The notes: generated by a model not told the origin, from the sequence alone. 64,000 nt of DNA from Lampris incognitus (GCF_029633865.1 NC_079230.1:27445163-27509162), one strand, 5' to 3'; counted from the first letter of the stretch, positions 11,206 to 25,300 are shown. Made by a program: numbers and translations.

Positions 11206-11396
11206 TGTGTTAATTCACACACTTAACAGCAAAGTTATTTTAAATCAAATTCAACATAAGCCATTGTTTTCATTTAAAGTTCACATGGGCCCTCTTGCAG
11301 TGTAGTTGAACATAAAAGCCTTTGCTTTAATTAACACTTTTCACAACTGGAAACTTCTGGAAAAATTGCAGCTGTTTTTCCCCCCGTCTTTGTTAG

Positions 11397-11742
11397 TTTT
11401 AGGGCTAGGGTGGCAGAGGTTAGCGTGGTCGTCTCACGGCAAGAATGTCATCCCGGGGCATCAGGGCAGAGTTTGTATGTTCTCCCCATGTGTGCGTGGG
11501 TTTCCTCCGGGTGCTCCGGTTTCCTCCCACAGTCCAAAGACATGTAGGTCAGGTGAATTGGCCGTACTGAAATTGTCCGTAGGTATGAATGTGTGTGTGT
11601 GTGTGTGTGTGTGTTGGCCCTGTAATGGTCTGGCGGCCTGTCCTGGGTGTCTCCCCGCTTGCCGCCCAATGACTGCTGGAATAGGCTCCAACATCCCCAC
11701 GACCCTGAGAGCAGGATAAGCGGTTAAGATAATGGATGGATG
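11397..11742 (+). repeat. SINE family B copy
   Basis: Same family and orientation as the copy 200 bp upstream. The head is shortened and lacks a good box B. It carries a 24-bp (GT)n expansion at 11590-11614 and ends GGTTAAGATAATGGATGGAT. Confidence 0.85.
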
Positions 11743-11903
11743 TTAGTTTTGGCAGCACCTTTCCAGGTGCACTGTGCTAATTACGATACAGCGCCACCAC
11801 ATCGGCGACGGCGTAATGCCGCAATTGCAGTTAAAAAGGACATCCACAGACACCCGTTGAGAGCCGGAGGCAGGACAGAATTTGACGGAGGCGGCCGCCT
11901 CGT

Positions 11904-12375
11904 AATTGACCTTTCGCGAAGTCCCGCCCCCCTTAGTTACTGTCCGTCAGGCATTTCAGAACTATCCAGGAAGTAGCCGGAAAACACCAAAACATTAAGG
12001 ACGAAATCAGCGCATTGTGTGGGTAAAAATAACAGTAATAATACATTAGCTGTATTATCTATCAATAATAGCTAGTAGCAAGCTTAGCTTGGAGCAGACA
12101 GGTATTTGTGTTGATTCTGGATGGCTTAAGCTGGCCATGGGGTCTGCTATACTGCAAAATATATTGCCCACATCACGCTTCTTGCGTTCTGGGTTTCGGG
12201 AAGGGAAAGAAAATTACGCCCCCTCCAAACTTTTCAGATATCTAGTATCCGATTTGCAGATCCCATAGGCACACCGTTTCAGCATTTTGTTGTGTGTTTG
12301 AAAGCTTGACGGACCGTTACTAAGGTAGGATTGGACAAGCACCGTTCTGGGGCGGTACTTTGCGAAAGGTCAATT
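11904..12375. mobile_element. Unclassified DNA element with about 27-bp terminal inverted repeats
   Basis: The left end reads AATTGACCTTTCGCGAAG then TCCCGCCCC. The right end (12349-12375) is its complement with two or three mismatches. The interior is AT-rich, without a reading frame. I could not find a convincing target duplication, so the superfamily is left open. Confidence 0.6.
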
Positions 12376-12393
12376 CTCCATGCAGGAAAAACC

Positions 12394-12570
12394 CTGGTCA
12401 GGTGAAAAGAAGCGGCTGGCAGCTCCACATGTATCGGAGAAAGCATGTGGTAAGTCTGCGGCCCTCCCTGGATCCGCATAGGGGGTGGAGAAGTGACTGG
12501 GACGGCTTGGAAGAGTGGGGTAATTGGCCGGATACAATTGGGGGGAAACGGGGGGAAAAAGGGGGGGTTA
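12394..12570 (+). repeat. SINE family A, 3' half
   Basis: Starts at TCAGGTGAAAAGAAGCGGCT and runs through the CTCCACATGTATCGGAG block to the G-rich end. The tRNA-like head is missing. Confidence 0.8.
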
Positions 12571-12817
12571 ATCTGCTGTGGTGACAGGGAACAAGCTGGA
12601 AGAATGTCCTCATGATAGTTTTGCTCATTGTAGTCCTTCAATGATTCTTCTCTGAATTTCATAGCCATCTGTATGGATGCTGTGGCATTGATTTAGCAGT
12701 GGGAGCAAACAAAAGCAAAAAAAAAAAAAATAAAAATCCTTTCATAGTTGTTGTCCTATCGTGCCACACTGATTATGATGAATAGTCACGCACCATCTCA
12801 CCAACCACGAGACTGGT

Positions 12818-13265
12818 ATGGGCGTCCAGGTAGTGTCCAGGTAGTCTTTTTTGTTGCCTACCAACACAGGGATCTCCGGTTCGAATCCCCGTGTTACCTT
12901 TGGCTTGGTCGGGCATCTCTACAGACACAATTGGCCGTGTCTGCGGGAGGGAAGCCGGATGTGGGCTAGTGCAGCGTCCTGGTCGCTGCACTAGCGCCTC
13001 CTCTGGTCGGCCGGGGCACCTGTTCAGGGGGAAGGGGGAACTGGGGGGAATAGCGTGATCCTCCCACATGCGATGTCCCCCTGGTGAAACTCCTCACTGT
13101 CAGGTGAAAAGAAGCGGCTCGCAACTCCATATGTATCAGAGGAGGCATGTGGCAGTCTGAAGCTCTCCCTGGATCAGCAGAGGGGGTGGAGCAGCAACCG
13201 GGACGGCTTGGAAGAGTGGGGTAATTGGCTGGGTACAGTTGGGGAGAAAAATCCCCCCCCCCCCA
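12818..13265 (+). repeat. SINE family A copy
   Basis: Head with box-B-like GGTTCGAATCCCC, full body and C/A homopolymer end. It ends about 80 bp beyond the TINF2 stop codon and may sit in the TINF2 3' UTR. Confidence 0.85.
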
Positions 13266-13343
13266 AAAAAAACCCAAAAAGAGACTGGTACTTCAGAGTC
13301 TTGGCTGGGTAACTGCTTCAGTGGTCGGAAGAGAAAATCAAAC

Positions 13344-16300
13344 TCAAACGTTGTTTGTTTGGCTGTTGGTTTGTTTTGCTTTCCCTCTCTGCAGACATCT
13401 GCGTCGCTTCTCGGGTAAGAGCAGATTCCTCCTGACCATCCAAGGCTTAAGGAACTCCCTCAGCGTGGGAACGTAGGTGTTGTGTTTGGTCTTGAAATAA
13501 CGCTTCACAAACAGCTGAGGGGAAAAAGAGACAAGACCTTTGCTAGAGGTGCACTGGTGTGACAGAGTTCTGCAGATAATGGACATTGTATTACTGAGCG
13601 GGCTTCAGGTTGTTAGGACTTGGAAATGGACTGAGATCTGAGAACACATACCCTGCTTTTGAAGTTCTTTGTGGCCTCGTCCTCCGAGTCACCTATGAAG
13701 TCTTCACCGTCTCTTGGCTTGGAAAAGGTCTCTGAACAAGAAGTTGAGAACACAGGTGTTGAACAGGACAGGACTCGGGAGGTTGTCATGCATATACATT
13801 CAAAAATATTTTACTGACTGTTTGCAAGACTTACCTGCATCCCTTCCCTGAAGTGAGGAACTTCTCTGACCTGGTAATACAAGGTGATTCCTGCCAGACA
13901 ATATAACACAAGAAAATCTTGGGGAAAAAAAGCGATAGTTCATTTCAGTAGTTTCTTAATAGTGAATAAAGAGACGAGAAGTCTATGCATTAATTCAGGG
14001 CTAACTTCCTCGTCAGATTAGCAGTGACTCAAGCGACACACCAGAAGTTTTATCAGTAATTTGGCTTGACGATGCCAATTCCTTTAAGTGTTGTTGTTTT
14101 GACATGTGGTGACTGTGATAGGACTTGCAGTGCAACATTCAAACTATACTTTTGAGACAAGCTCAGTAACACACCAGAATGAAAAACTGGAAAATTAAAA
14201 TATAAAAGCAACAACAGAACCACTTCATAATCTTTATTAGAAGAGCGCACACGTTGCGTCGTAAAACTGCATATCACCATTGCCAGGCAGAGTGGCTCTC
14301 ACAAAGTGCTTGAGTAACATTCTCATGTAGAATCTATGAAGCTTGAATGATAGGTTCACGTTTTTCAAGCCAGACCTCATTAAAACATTTTCAGGCATCA
14401 TTCACGATCGACACAGAGAAAACCTTCAGTGATGGTTTCAGTATTGAGAAACTCAGCACTTTACTGCATATTCTAGTTGGGTTTGTGTACTGCAGGCTTT
14501 CCGTTGCTATATCATGGTTTTTGATGGAACAATTGTTCCATCGGACCGTATTGAAGCCCAATGAGAAGATTTAGCGAAGTGTTTACATTACATTACAGTC
14601 ATTTAGCCGACGCTTTTATCCAAAGCGACTTACAATACGTGCATTTAACGTAGAAAATCAGGAGAACTACTAGTCATCAGAGGTCATAAGTGCATCTAAA
14701 CAAGCATCTAAGAGCAAAACCTGTGCTAAAGTAAAAGCGCAAGAAAGAGATTTTTTTTTTTTTTATGAGTGAGTACAATAAGTGCTAAGAACAAGTAACG
14801 GGATAGTAGTTCTTAAAGAGGTGAGTTTTCAACCTGCGCCGAAAGATGGGCAGCGACTCCGCTGTCCTGACATCAGTGGGGAGTTCATTCCACAACTGTG
14901 GGGCCAGGACAGAAAAGAGCCGTGACCGGGTCGATCGGCAGCAACGGCCTCTGAGCGACGGGGCAACCAGGCGTCCCAAGGCAGCAGAGCGAAGTGGTCG
15001 GGCGGGGGTGTAGGGCTTGACCATGGCCTGGAGATAGGAAGGCGCTGTTCCTTTCACTGCCCTGTAGGCTAGCACCAGAGTCTCAAACTGGATGCGAGCA
15101 GCTACTGGGAGCAAGTGCAGGGACATGAGAAGGTGAGTTGTGTGGGAGAACTTAGAGCGGTTGAACACCAGACGAGCTGCATTTTTCTGAACAAGCTCCA
15201 GAGATCTGATGGCCGACGCCGGGGTGCCAGCAAGGAGGAAGTTGCCGTAGTCCAGCCGGGAGATGACCAGAGCCTGGATGAGCACCTGTGCCATCTCGTC
15301 GGTGAGGAATGGGTGAAACCTCCTGATGTTATAGAGGAGAAATCTGCAGGAGCGAGCAACCGATGCAACGTTTTCAGCAAATGACAGTTGGTCATCCAGG
15401 ATCACACCAAGATTCCTCACAGTCCGATTTGGCGTCACCACGGTGTTTTCAATGGTGATGGCCAGGTCTCGGTGTGGGCAACCTTTCCCCGGGAGGAACA
15501 TCAGCTCTGTCTTGTCCAGCTTGAGCTTCAGGTGGTGTGTCGCCATCCACTCCGAGATGTCAGTCAAGCACACTGCAATGTCTGTCTCTACTTGTGTGTC
15601 AGAGGGAGGAAAGGACAAGATCAGCTGGGTGTCATCGGCATAACAATGGTAAGAGAAGTCATGCGAGCGAATAACAGAACCCAGGGAAGTTGTGTACAGG
15701 GAGAAAAGGAGAGGACCCAGAACCGAACCCTGTGGAACGCCTGTAGTCAGTCTGCGAGGCTCTGACACAGATCCCCTCCATGTCACCTGGTAAGAGCGAC
15801 CCGTCAGGTAGGTTGCAAACATTGAGAGTGCAGAGCCTGTGACACCCAGCCCCTCGAGGGTAGAGAGGAGGAACTGGTGGTTCACTGTGTCGAACGCAGC
15901 TGACAGGTCCAGGAGTATCAGGACAGAGGAGAGAGAGAGTTTGCTCTCGCAGAGTGCAGCGATTCTGTCACTGCAAGGAGGGCTGTCTCTGTCGAGTGAC
16001 CCACCCTGAACCCAGACTGGTTGGGATCCAGGAGGTTGTTCTGATGGAGTTACAAAGAAAGTTGGTTAAAGACAGCACGTTCAAAAGTTTTGGATAGAAA
16101 GGGTAGAAGGGAAACTGGTCTGTAGTTTTTGACATCAGAGGGGTTAAGTGATGGTTTCTTGAGAAGGGGGGTGACTCTAGCAGTCTTGAAGGCAGATGGA
16201 AAGCATCCTGCCTGGAGGGAGGTGTTGATGAGGTGGGTTAGATAGGGAAAGAGTTCAGGTGCTATAGACTGAAGAAGAGAGGAGGGGACCGGGTCAAGGG

Positions 16301-19300
16301 AGCATGTGGTGGGGCGACTGGATGTGATGAGGTTTAGAACCTCGTAGGGGGAGAGGGGAGCGAGGTGGGATAGGGTGGGACGTGGAGAGGTGAATGAGGG
16401 TGCAGAGGGTTGGATAGTGCAAGCAGCACTAACCGGGTGGTGAGAAAAGGAGGGTCTGATGTCATTTACCTTCTTGTCAAAGAAGTTAGCGAAGTCATCA
16501 GGGAGAAGGGAGGAAGTAGAAGGAGGTGGTGGGGATTGAAGAAGTCTAGAGAAGGTTTCAAAGAGTTTCTTGGGATTAGAGGCAGAGGATAGGATTTTAG
16601 AGCGATAGAAGGCAGCCTTAGCAGCAGAAAGGGAGGAGGAGAAAGTGGAAAGAAGAGACTGGAAGTTGAGAAGGTCCTCTGGGAGTTTGCCTTTTCTCCA
16701 TTTGCGCTCTGCCACTCTCAGGCTCCGTCTGTCAGTACATACTGAGTCGGTCAGCCAAGGGGCAGGTGGAGTTGGGCGTGCAGGCCTGGAGGTGAGGGGA
16801 CAGAGATTGTCCAGAGAAGAGGAGAAGGTAGAGAGAAGAAGATCAGTAGCAGTGTAAGGGGGTAGGAGAGAGAAAGATTCAGGTGTAGGGAGGATAGAGG
16901 TAACAGAGGAAGAAAGATCAGTGGTGGAGAGAGAGCGGAGGTGTCTACGGGTGGAAACCATGTGGGTAGGAGAAGGGGCTGAGGGGGGTGAAGAGAGGGA
17001 GAGAGAGTAGGACATGAAATAGTGGTCAGAGAGCTGGAGGGGAGTAACAGAGAGATTGGAACTAGGACAGTGTCTAGTAAAGATAAGGTCCAGCTGGTTG
17101 CCGGCCTTGTGGGCAGACCTCGAAATTAACTTTTTTCCTCAGTGTCCCAAACTGTCCCGAATTCTACTTTGTATTATCCCGGATATAACCAACAGTGTCC
17201 CAAATTTTAATTCTTGTCGTCGCCCCCTCAATTATGCACAATACATATATTTGATCCTTTTTTGTCACTTAATCATCACACCATGGACTCTGGTCCACCA
17301 TATAAGTTTAAATACTTATTCTTTTATTAAACATATGAATATTAGTTTCAGGAGTTTCGGGAGTCGGCAGTATTGGGGCTTGCATCAGGGGGCTGTTTAT
17401 TCAACCACCTCAGCATTTCTTTCTTCTTCTTTTTTTTTTTTTATAAATTCATTTCTGATTTTCCCCTTTTTCTCCCAATTTAGTGGCCAATCGATCCCTA
17501 TTTTAATTCAAACACCCACCCTCGTACTGTATGTGTTCGCCAACTGCATCTCTCCAGCCGGCAGTCTCGAAGGATTCGCGACTCCAGGCCGAACCACTGC
17601 TTTTTCCAACACACAGAGACGTAGTCATGTGGCGAACACAAGCCGACTCCGCCCCCCTCCCAAAGACAACGTTGCCAATTATCGCTGCTTCATCGAGTCC
17701 GGCCATAGTCGGATCTGACGAGACCAAGGCGCGAACCCCTGTCCCCAGTGGGCAACTGCATCGACACAAAGCTGATGCTTAGACCGCTACACCACCGTGG
17801 ACTTCTTCTTCTTCTTTTAACTGTCGTTGATGATGGTCTATCGCTCTGGCTCTATGAATGTTCATTGGCGCGAGTCAAGCAGCAGCCACTGGCAGAGTGG
17901 ATGACGTAGAATGCATTCTATGATTTGCACGAACAGGCGATTGACTGCCCTATCGTGAGGTGCTGCAAGAACGTAAGCCTTTTGTAGTTTCGCCGTTCAC
18001 ACGTTTTTATTAAATTATTCAAACGACAAAGTAACGTCTAGATACTCACAATTAATGATTTTTCAAAGAACACCTATTTCGAAGTTTACTTTGACATTTT
18101 TTTTCACTGTCCCGGAATTGTCCCAGACAAAATATATTTGTGTCCCAGTAGGATTTTTTATGGTCCCCGGGACATCATTAATTTCGAGCCCTGCTTGTGG
18201 GTAGGAGGAGAGGGTGAGAGGTCAAGGTCAAAGGAGGAGAGGAAAGAGAGAAGAGGATCTAGCTTGTTAGTGTGGATGTTGAAGTCACCGAGAACAGGGA
18301 AGTGCGAGACAAGTGTGTCAAGCTCCTCCAGAAACTCACCAAGGCAGCCTGGTGGGCGGTACACAACCACGATGGTGAGTTTGACTGGATAAGAGACAGT
18401 AACAGCTTGAAATTCAAAAGAGGGCGGAGAAAATTGTGGAATGGAAACGAGAGTATTTCCATTTCAGGGAGATCAGCAGGCCAGTACCACCACCCCGCCT
18501 CCCAGCTCTGGGAGTGTGAGAAAAAGAGTACACATCAGACAGAGCTGCGGGTGTGGTAGTATTTTCTGGCATGATCCAGGTCTCAGTTAGAGCAAGAAAG
18601 TTGAGGGAGAGCAAGGATGCGTAGCCTGAGATATACTCAGCTTTCGGCACCGCAGACTGGCAATTCCAGAGCCCTCCTGTCACCACTTGCTCAACGTGAG
18701 TGGAAAATGGGATACATGAGATTGGTAGGGTCACAGCGCCTAGGAGTGACCCAACGTCTACGCCAGCCCCGGGAGGAAAGGACAGGAATGCGAAGGAAAC
18801 ACATAGTCTATACTAGGTACACAAAATACAGATGACTGACTGGATCTAAAAAGAGCAGTCCGTGCTTGCGGAATCTTGGCTTGAAAAAAATCGCGCTTGC
18901 GTTTGTTTACTCTAGCCTTCGTTCAATCTAGGGTTGTTTCCCTGAGGCTTGGAAGTAGCAGCAGTGATTTAAAGGACACTGATTGCTAATTGTCTGCCAT
19001 GAGTGCAGGCCACACCCTGGCCACTTAACACCCAATTGGCCAAAGAGGTACACTGAAAAGAGGCCTATTGCCTAGAAACTGGTCACTTATGTAAAACTCT
19101 ATTCAAACCTCACACAATACTATTAAAACTGCAAACAGCAAGTTACCAAGGAATATATTTATAAGCTAAAAGGATAACCAAGTCAAAACAGCTAGGCAAC
19201 AAGAAATATTTAAGGGCACACTACGTGAAAAACAGCTACAGCTAGAATAAGTAAATAAGACAAGTAAGTAAATAGAATAAGACAGCTATATATGACCCTC

Positions 19301-22300
19301 TATTTCTGTAATTTTAAAAACGACGATATAGGGTCAAGTGATAGATGTTTGGTTAAGATACTGCTGATTGCGGCTAAGAAGGCAATCACAAGAAAATGGC
19401 GCCAGGTGGACGCCCCCACACAAGGACAATGGATGGAAATAGTGGAAGACATTCATACAATGGAAAAACTGACTCATCGATTGAGACTTACAGTACCTCA
19501 GATGGAAGACCAGTGGAAGAAATGGACATGGTTTAAGGAGCAAACACGCAACAACATAATTCAATACAACACTTAAGACTGGAAAGTTAGACCCACAGGA
19601 AGCTCATGTAGTTCAATTTTTTGTGTGTTTTTTTGTTTGTTTGTTTTGAGTTGCCCTGTTGGGCTTGTGTGCAAGTAAATGTAGATAATTCAATGTTTAC
19701 TTCTGAATATGGATGCCATGTTTGTATTGACCTAAAAACTTCAATAAAAACTAAAGTGATAAAAAAAAAGAATAAGACAGCTACAGCTAGAATAAGATCC
19801 CACTAGGAACCAGCCGCAGATGTATAGACAAAAGGACTAATACTCAAGCAGCTGGAATAAGACTAGTAGCAACTTGTGATTCTGAATTGCTAGATGAACC
19901 AGCAATTCAGAATCACTCCAGAAGTTAATATGCACACTCATTTTACGTTTCACAATAATGAAGCCATCAGTACCTTTTGTCCGTATGATTCTTAAAAAAC
20001 ACCAAAAATTTAATTGAGATCTCCCCCCCCCCCAAAAAAAAGATCCTTTAAAGCAGAAATTCACTGGAAGCATCAGAACAGCACATTTTGAATCGTGCAA
20101 CTATTATAAAGGGCCCAAGGGGAGTCAAGTGTTGCTTGCAAACCATCTTGACATTTTTGCTAAAGATTTGCCATTTTGGAACACAAACAGAGAAATAAAG
20201 CAAATGTGTAGTTGCATGGTTTCCGAGACCAGAGACCAATGACCTAGTTTAAGCCGAAAGAAACATGAAAAATAATTCACCATATCAAGGAGGCTACAGA
20301 AAACCATAACATTGAGAAAACCTCTATCAACACTCCCCCTCCCCTTTCTCCCCAATTGTACCTGACCATTTGCCCCACTCTTCCGAGCCGTCCCGGTCAC
20401 TGCTCCACCCCCTCTGCCAATCCTGGGAGGGACGCAGACTACCACATGCCTCCTCCGATACACGTGGAGTCGCCAGCAGCTTCTTTTCACCTGACAGTGA
20501 GAAGTTTCGCCAGGGGGACGTAGCACTTGGGAGGATCACGCTATTCCCCCCAGTTCCCCCTCCCCCGAACAGGCACACCAACCGACCAGAGGAGGCACTA
20601 GTGCAGCGACCAGGACACATACCCATATCCGACTTCCACCTGCAGACACGGCCAATTGTGTTTGTAGGGAGCCCGACCAAGCTGGAGGTAATAAGGGTAT
20701 TCGAACCGGTGATCCCCGTGTTGGTACACAATGGAATAGACCACTATGCCACCCAGACGCCCTATCAACACTATTTAAATAATCCTGTGCTATCATACTG
20801 CAAACAAAACGGGTTATTTATGTAGACTTTATCTTAAATGCGGTCTAGCTGCTGAAGTAACTGGTCTCCAACTAGTTTATATAAGGCAAACCATACAATA
20901 GCCTATAAGCAGAAAATTATTAATGGCTGCCGAAAATTCAAATCTCCTGCAAGCAAAATGCAGAGAAAAGTCAAACATTGTTAAGTGCATCCAGTGCATT
21001 TCAGCTTCAAGCGAAGCCTGTCTGTCAGATGTACGACTATTTTATAGATGAACAGCTTAATGGTAAGTATTCTCAAGATGTTCTTTTTCCACAACTCGTA
21101 ACTTTCCTACTGCAGTGTCAAGATGGACTTAATGTTTTGCTAAGCCTGTGTATTCAAAACATCTCTTACTCTTTATCGTCTAAGCTAGGAAGTTCCAACT
21201 CAAGTCTCCTGAGGTTCACTCTTATGTTTCTTCTTATCACAGGTGTGTCAGGTAACTCCCTGGTGTTGTCCTGCAACTGCAAATCCTCCTCAGTGCTCTC
21301 CACGTTGTTACAAACTTGACTCGGTGTGAGCCGGCTAATGAGAACTCTGGGCTGCCGGTATAGACAGGACATCAAAATTGGGGAGAGGGCCAGATTTTCT
21401 GGTAGCTGCAGCCCTTCCAGATCCATCTGGGGTGAATGGGTTCCATTGTTCTCGCTGTCGGACTCCCTGTCGCTGCTCACATGCCTTTTCCGCCTTTTCT
21501 TCCTGTTTATGTTGGTCATAATCATCTCCTCCTCCTCAGATTCACTTTCTTTTCTCTCAGTCTGCTTGTATTTCGTTACTTGACCTCTGTTTGGTGTGAC
21601 GCTCTCAGTTATGAGTTGTTCATCGTGCTCGCTCATCTCTTCCTGTCTGGAGTCCTGCCTCGGTTTGACCCGAGTAAATTTTGAGCTACCTGGCATTTCC
21701 AGTTCCTCATCTGTTGAATCTTGTGAGTTTGCCAGGAGGTCACTCCTCGACTTTGTTGTATTGGTCGAAATCATGACCGGCACATCCTCACTGGATATTT
21801 GCCTAATTACTGGCTTTATTAACACTGTCTGGTCTCTTGTTTCTGCCTGACTGGTCTCTGGCGCTGGACTGGACACATCAGGCTCACCCACAGACTGCGC
21901 TTCAGATCCGCTTGATTGATTTGAAGGAACATTTCCGGAGGGTGGGAGAGAAAGTGAGGTCAGGATGGAGTCCCCCAATCCTGGAGGGAGGGATGCTGTG
22001 AAAAGCATAGAGAGAAAGAAAGTTAAAACTCTTGAATTAGATAATTTAAAAATGTTACCCGGCCCACTGCAAAAACCTTGCTGCCATAAAATTATAAGTA
22101 GAAAACTACTTATTAATATCAAAGAAGGTTCAATCAGTTCATCTGGATACGTTTATTGACAGATATATTTCATCACTCACCTAAGTGACACCTTCAGTCT
22201 AAAATGACTGCATGTATCCCCACCCCTTATAAACAACACAGTATATAAAATGCAACTTGACTGATTGGTTGACTGATTGCACAACGACCGAAACCAACGA

Positions 22301-25300
22301 CCTGTTTCACATGCAAATATGAGTATGACCATTAACTAGAGCAGGGATAGGCAACATGGTCCAGAAAGGTTCGGTGTGGGTGCAGGGGATTGTTCCAACC
22401 AAGCAGTTACACATCTGATTCTACAGATCAACCAATAGTCTTTTTCCAACCAAGCAGTTACACACCTGATTCTATTAGTGAACCAATAGTCGTTGCTAAG
22501 GACCTTGATTTGTAGACTCAGGTGTGTAACTCCTTGGTTGGAACAAAGACCTGCACCCACACTGGACCTTTCTGGACCATGTTGCCTATCCCTGAACTAG
22601 AGTTTCAATGGCCATGTGTACTATTAACAGAGGATCTGGGAATGTTTGCAATCACAACATTGTAAGATGGCATAACTGAAGATGGCGGCGCACACTCACG
22701 TTTGCAGTGGCTTCACCCAGTACCAACTATGCAGTGTGTTTGTCCATGTCTACGTCTAAGTTTGTGTTATCATGTAAAGTTTTTACTCTGCTCTTCGGTT
22801 ATTTATTTATTTTTGAGGAGAGCTAGTGTTGGATCGGCTGCGAGAGCTTCATCTGCTGCATCCTGTGGACGGCCCTGCTTGGAGCTATGCCCGAGAGGAA
22901 ACACCGAGGCGGCCAGGCGGCAACCTCACCTAGCATTGACTGTGCAGTGGTTTTGTCTGCGTCTGTGTCATTGTGTGGAGTGCGGGGGAGGTGTGTCGAA
23001 GGTGTCTGGCTGGGAGAGCTGGCATTGAATCGGCTGAGGGAGCTTGGGCTGCTGGCGTCCTGTGGGCCCAAGAACCACGGCCTTGCCTGGAGCAGCGCCC
23101 AGGACGCGGAAGCGGTGCAGCTAAGCTAATTGCTAGCCCATGCAGACCTGCAGTTCCGACAGTCATCCTGGCTGGCGTTCATTATCTGGGCAGCGGAATT
23201 TTTGGACTCTATTGCACTGAACAGACTGTGTAGTTAACTGTTTGTGTTTTGTTTTTTTGTGCTTTGTTTACTGTTTTTGGAAATTTGGGTATGTTTTTAT
23301 CTTTTGTGTTGCACTGCTGTGGGCTGGGTGAAACGATATTTCGTTTCTTTTGTGTCAAGTGCACGATAGAAATGACAATAAATTTTTCTTGATTCTTGAA
23401 ATGGTCTGTTGTTCCACAGCCAGGACGGAATCCGCATTGTTCCTCCTGGATCCGAGGTTCAACAATCGGTCGGAGCCTCCTTTCCAGTACCCTAGAGTAG
23501 ACTTTCCCAATGAGACTGAGCAGTGTGATGCCCTGATAATTGGAGCACACCCTCCAGTCCCCTTTTTTAAATACGGGAACCACCACCCCAGTCTGCCACT
23601 CCACAGGTACTGTCCCGGACCTCCACGCAACACTGAAGAGGTGTGTCAGCCAAGACAGCCCAACAATGTTCAGAAGCTTCAGCATCTCAGGGCGACTCTC
23701 ATTCACACCCGGCGCCTTGCCATCGAGCAGTTTCTTAATTTCCTCAGAGACCTCTGCCAGGGATATGGGTGGGACTTCCCCCAAATCTTCAGACTCTAGC
23801 TCCTAAACCGAGGACGTGTTAGCAAGATTCAGGAGCTCCTCAAATTGTTTTTTCCATCACCCGACAACATCCCCAGTCCAGGTCAGCAGTTTCCCTCCCC
23901 GGCTGAACACAGCCTGAGTCAAGCCCTGCTTCCCGTTTCTGAGTCACCGGATGGTTTGGCAAAACTTCCTCGAGGCCAACCGAAAGCCCTCCTCCATAGC
24001 CTCGCCGAATTCCTCCAACACCCATATTGTTTCTTCTGCAATTGCCGAAGCCGCAGGCCTTCTGCCCTCCCAGTACCTGTCTGTTGCTTCAGGAAACCCC
24101 TGGGCCAACCAAGCCCGAAAGATTCAAGATCCTTTATTGTTATGTCTCATTATACAAGCACAAGAGAGTAAAATTCTTGTGTTTCGGCTCCTCAACCCTG
24201 CAGCACAATAGCAATAAAATAACAAAACAAAACAAAAAAGCATTAATAATACTAAACAGTGTCTGGTGTATTTAAGGTGCTGAGTGTATGTAGGCTCTGT
24301 CTTAATAAATGTGCATATGTGTATGTAGTTGTTTGCCTATTTGTATGTGTTTGTGTATGCCAAGCTACGTGTGCATGTGTGTGCGCGCACGCGTCTGTGT
24401 AAATTGATGATCCGCTGAAGACCATGGGTCAGTACCAGCCAGTCTGGCAACAGGCTCAGTATCTTTAATGTTCTTTCTTCAAAAGCCTGGTTGCTTGGTG
24501 GAAATAGCTGTTCCGGACGGAGCCTACTGGTATAGGCTTTGAGGCTGCAGTACCACTTGCCTGACGGTGGCAGCTGGAACAGTCCGTAGTTGGGGTGGCT
24601 GGGGTCTTTGATAATCCTACGGGCTTTGCTGACACAACGTCCATTGTATATGTACTGGATGGAGAGAAACTCACATCCACTGATGTCCTGGGCCATCCAT
24701 ACAACCCTCTGCAGCATTTTGTGATTGTGGGCAGTACAGTTCCTATGCCAGGCGGTGATGCATCCAGTCAGGACAATCTCAGTTGTGCCTCTGTAGAAGG
24801 CCCATAGAATCTTGGGCCCCATGGTGAACTTCTTCAGTCGCCTGAGGTGAAAGAGGCTAGTATGTTCATCCCAGGTGAGGTCCTCAGTATTGTGGACACC
24901 GAGGAACTTAAAGCTCTTGACTCTCTCTACAGCAGTCCCATTGATGGTGATGGGGTCCAGCCTACCCCCTCTCTTCCTGTAGTCCACAATCCGCTCCTTG
25001 GTTTTGTCTATAACATTGAGACCGTCTCCCTACCCTGCTGTATTGCTCCCAAGCTCTCCTCTCCTAAATGTGTGAATCACAATAATCTAGTAATTATTCC
25101 TACCACTGGTAGTGGTGAAATGTGCAACAAAGTACCTAATAATCTACAGAACCAAACAGCTAATGTTATCAAGAATGTGACCACATATCGTCCAAAGCGT
25201 TGGTTGCCAAAACTGTCAACAAGGTGTCTAATCCCAATTAATCTTTCACCTATTGGTAGGCTCTAAAGTTCTGCCTACTAATGATCACTTCCACAAGATG

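Larger units (their letters stand above)
14583..18800 (-). mobile_element. L2-type LINE, nearly full length, split by a hAT insertion
   Basis: Read on the minus strand. The endonuclease begins near 18734 ([16 protein letters not shown]) and continues with [18 protein letters not shown] at about 18300. After the hAT insertion (17114-18193) come a linker and the start of reverse transcriptase ([20 protein letters not shown], about 16075). A long C-terminal frame (14785-15885) then contains [16 protein letters not shown] and the catalytic YADD. The 3' end is the very common fish L2 terminus, CATTTAGCCGACGCTTTTAT on the plus strand. A frame break at about 15886-16050 and the insertion make it inactive. 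It lies in the TINF2 intron between exons at 13890 and 21170. Confidence 0.88.
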
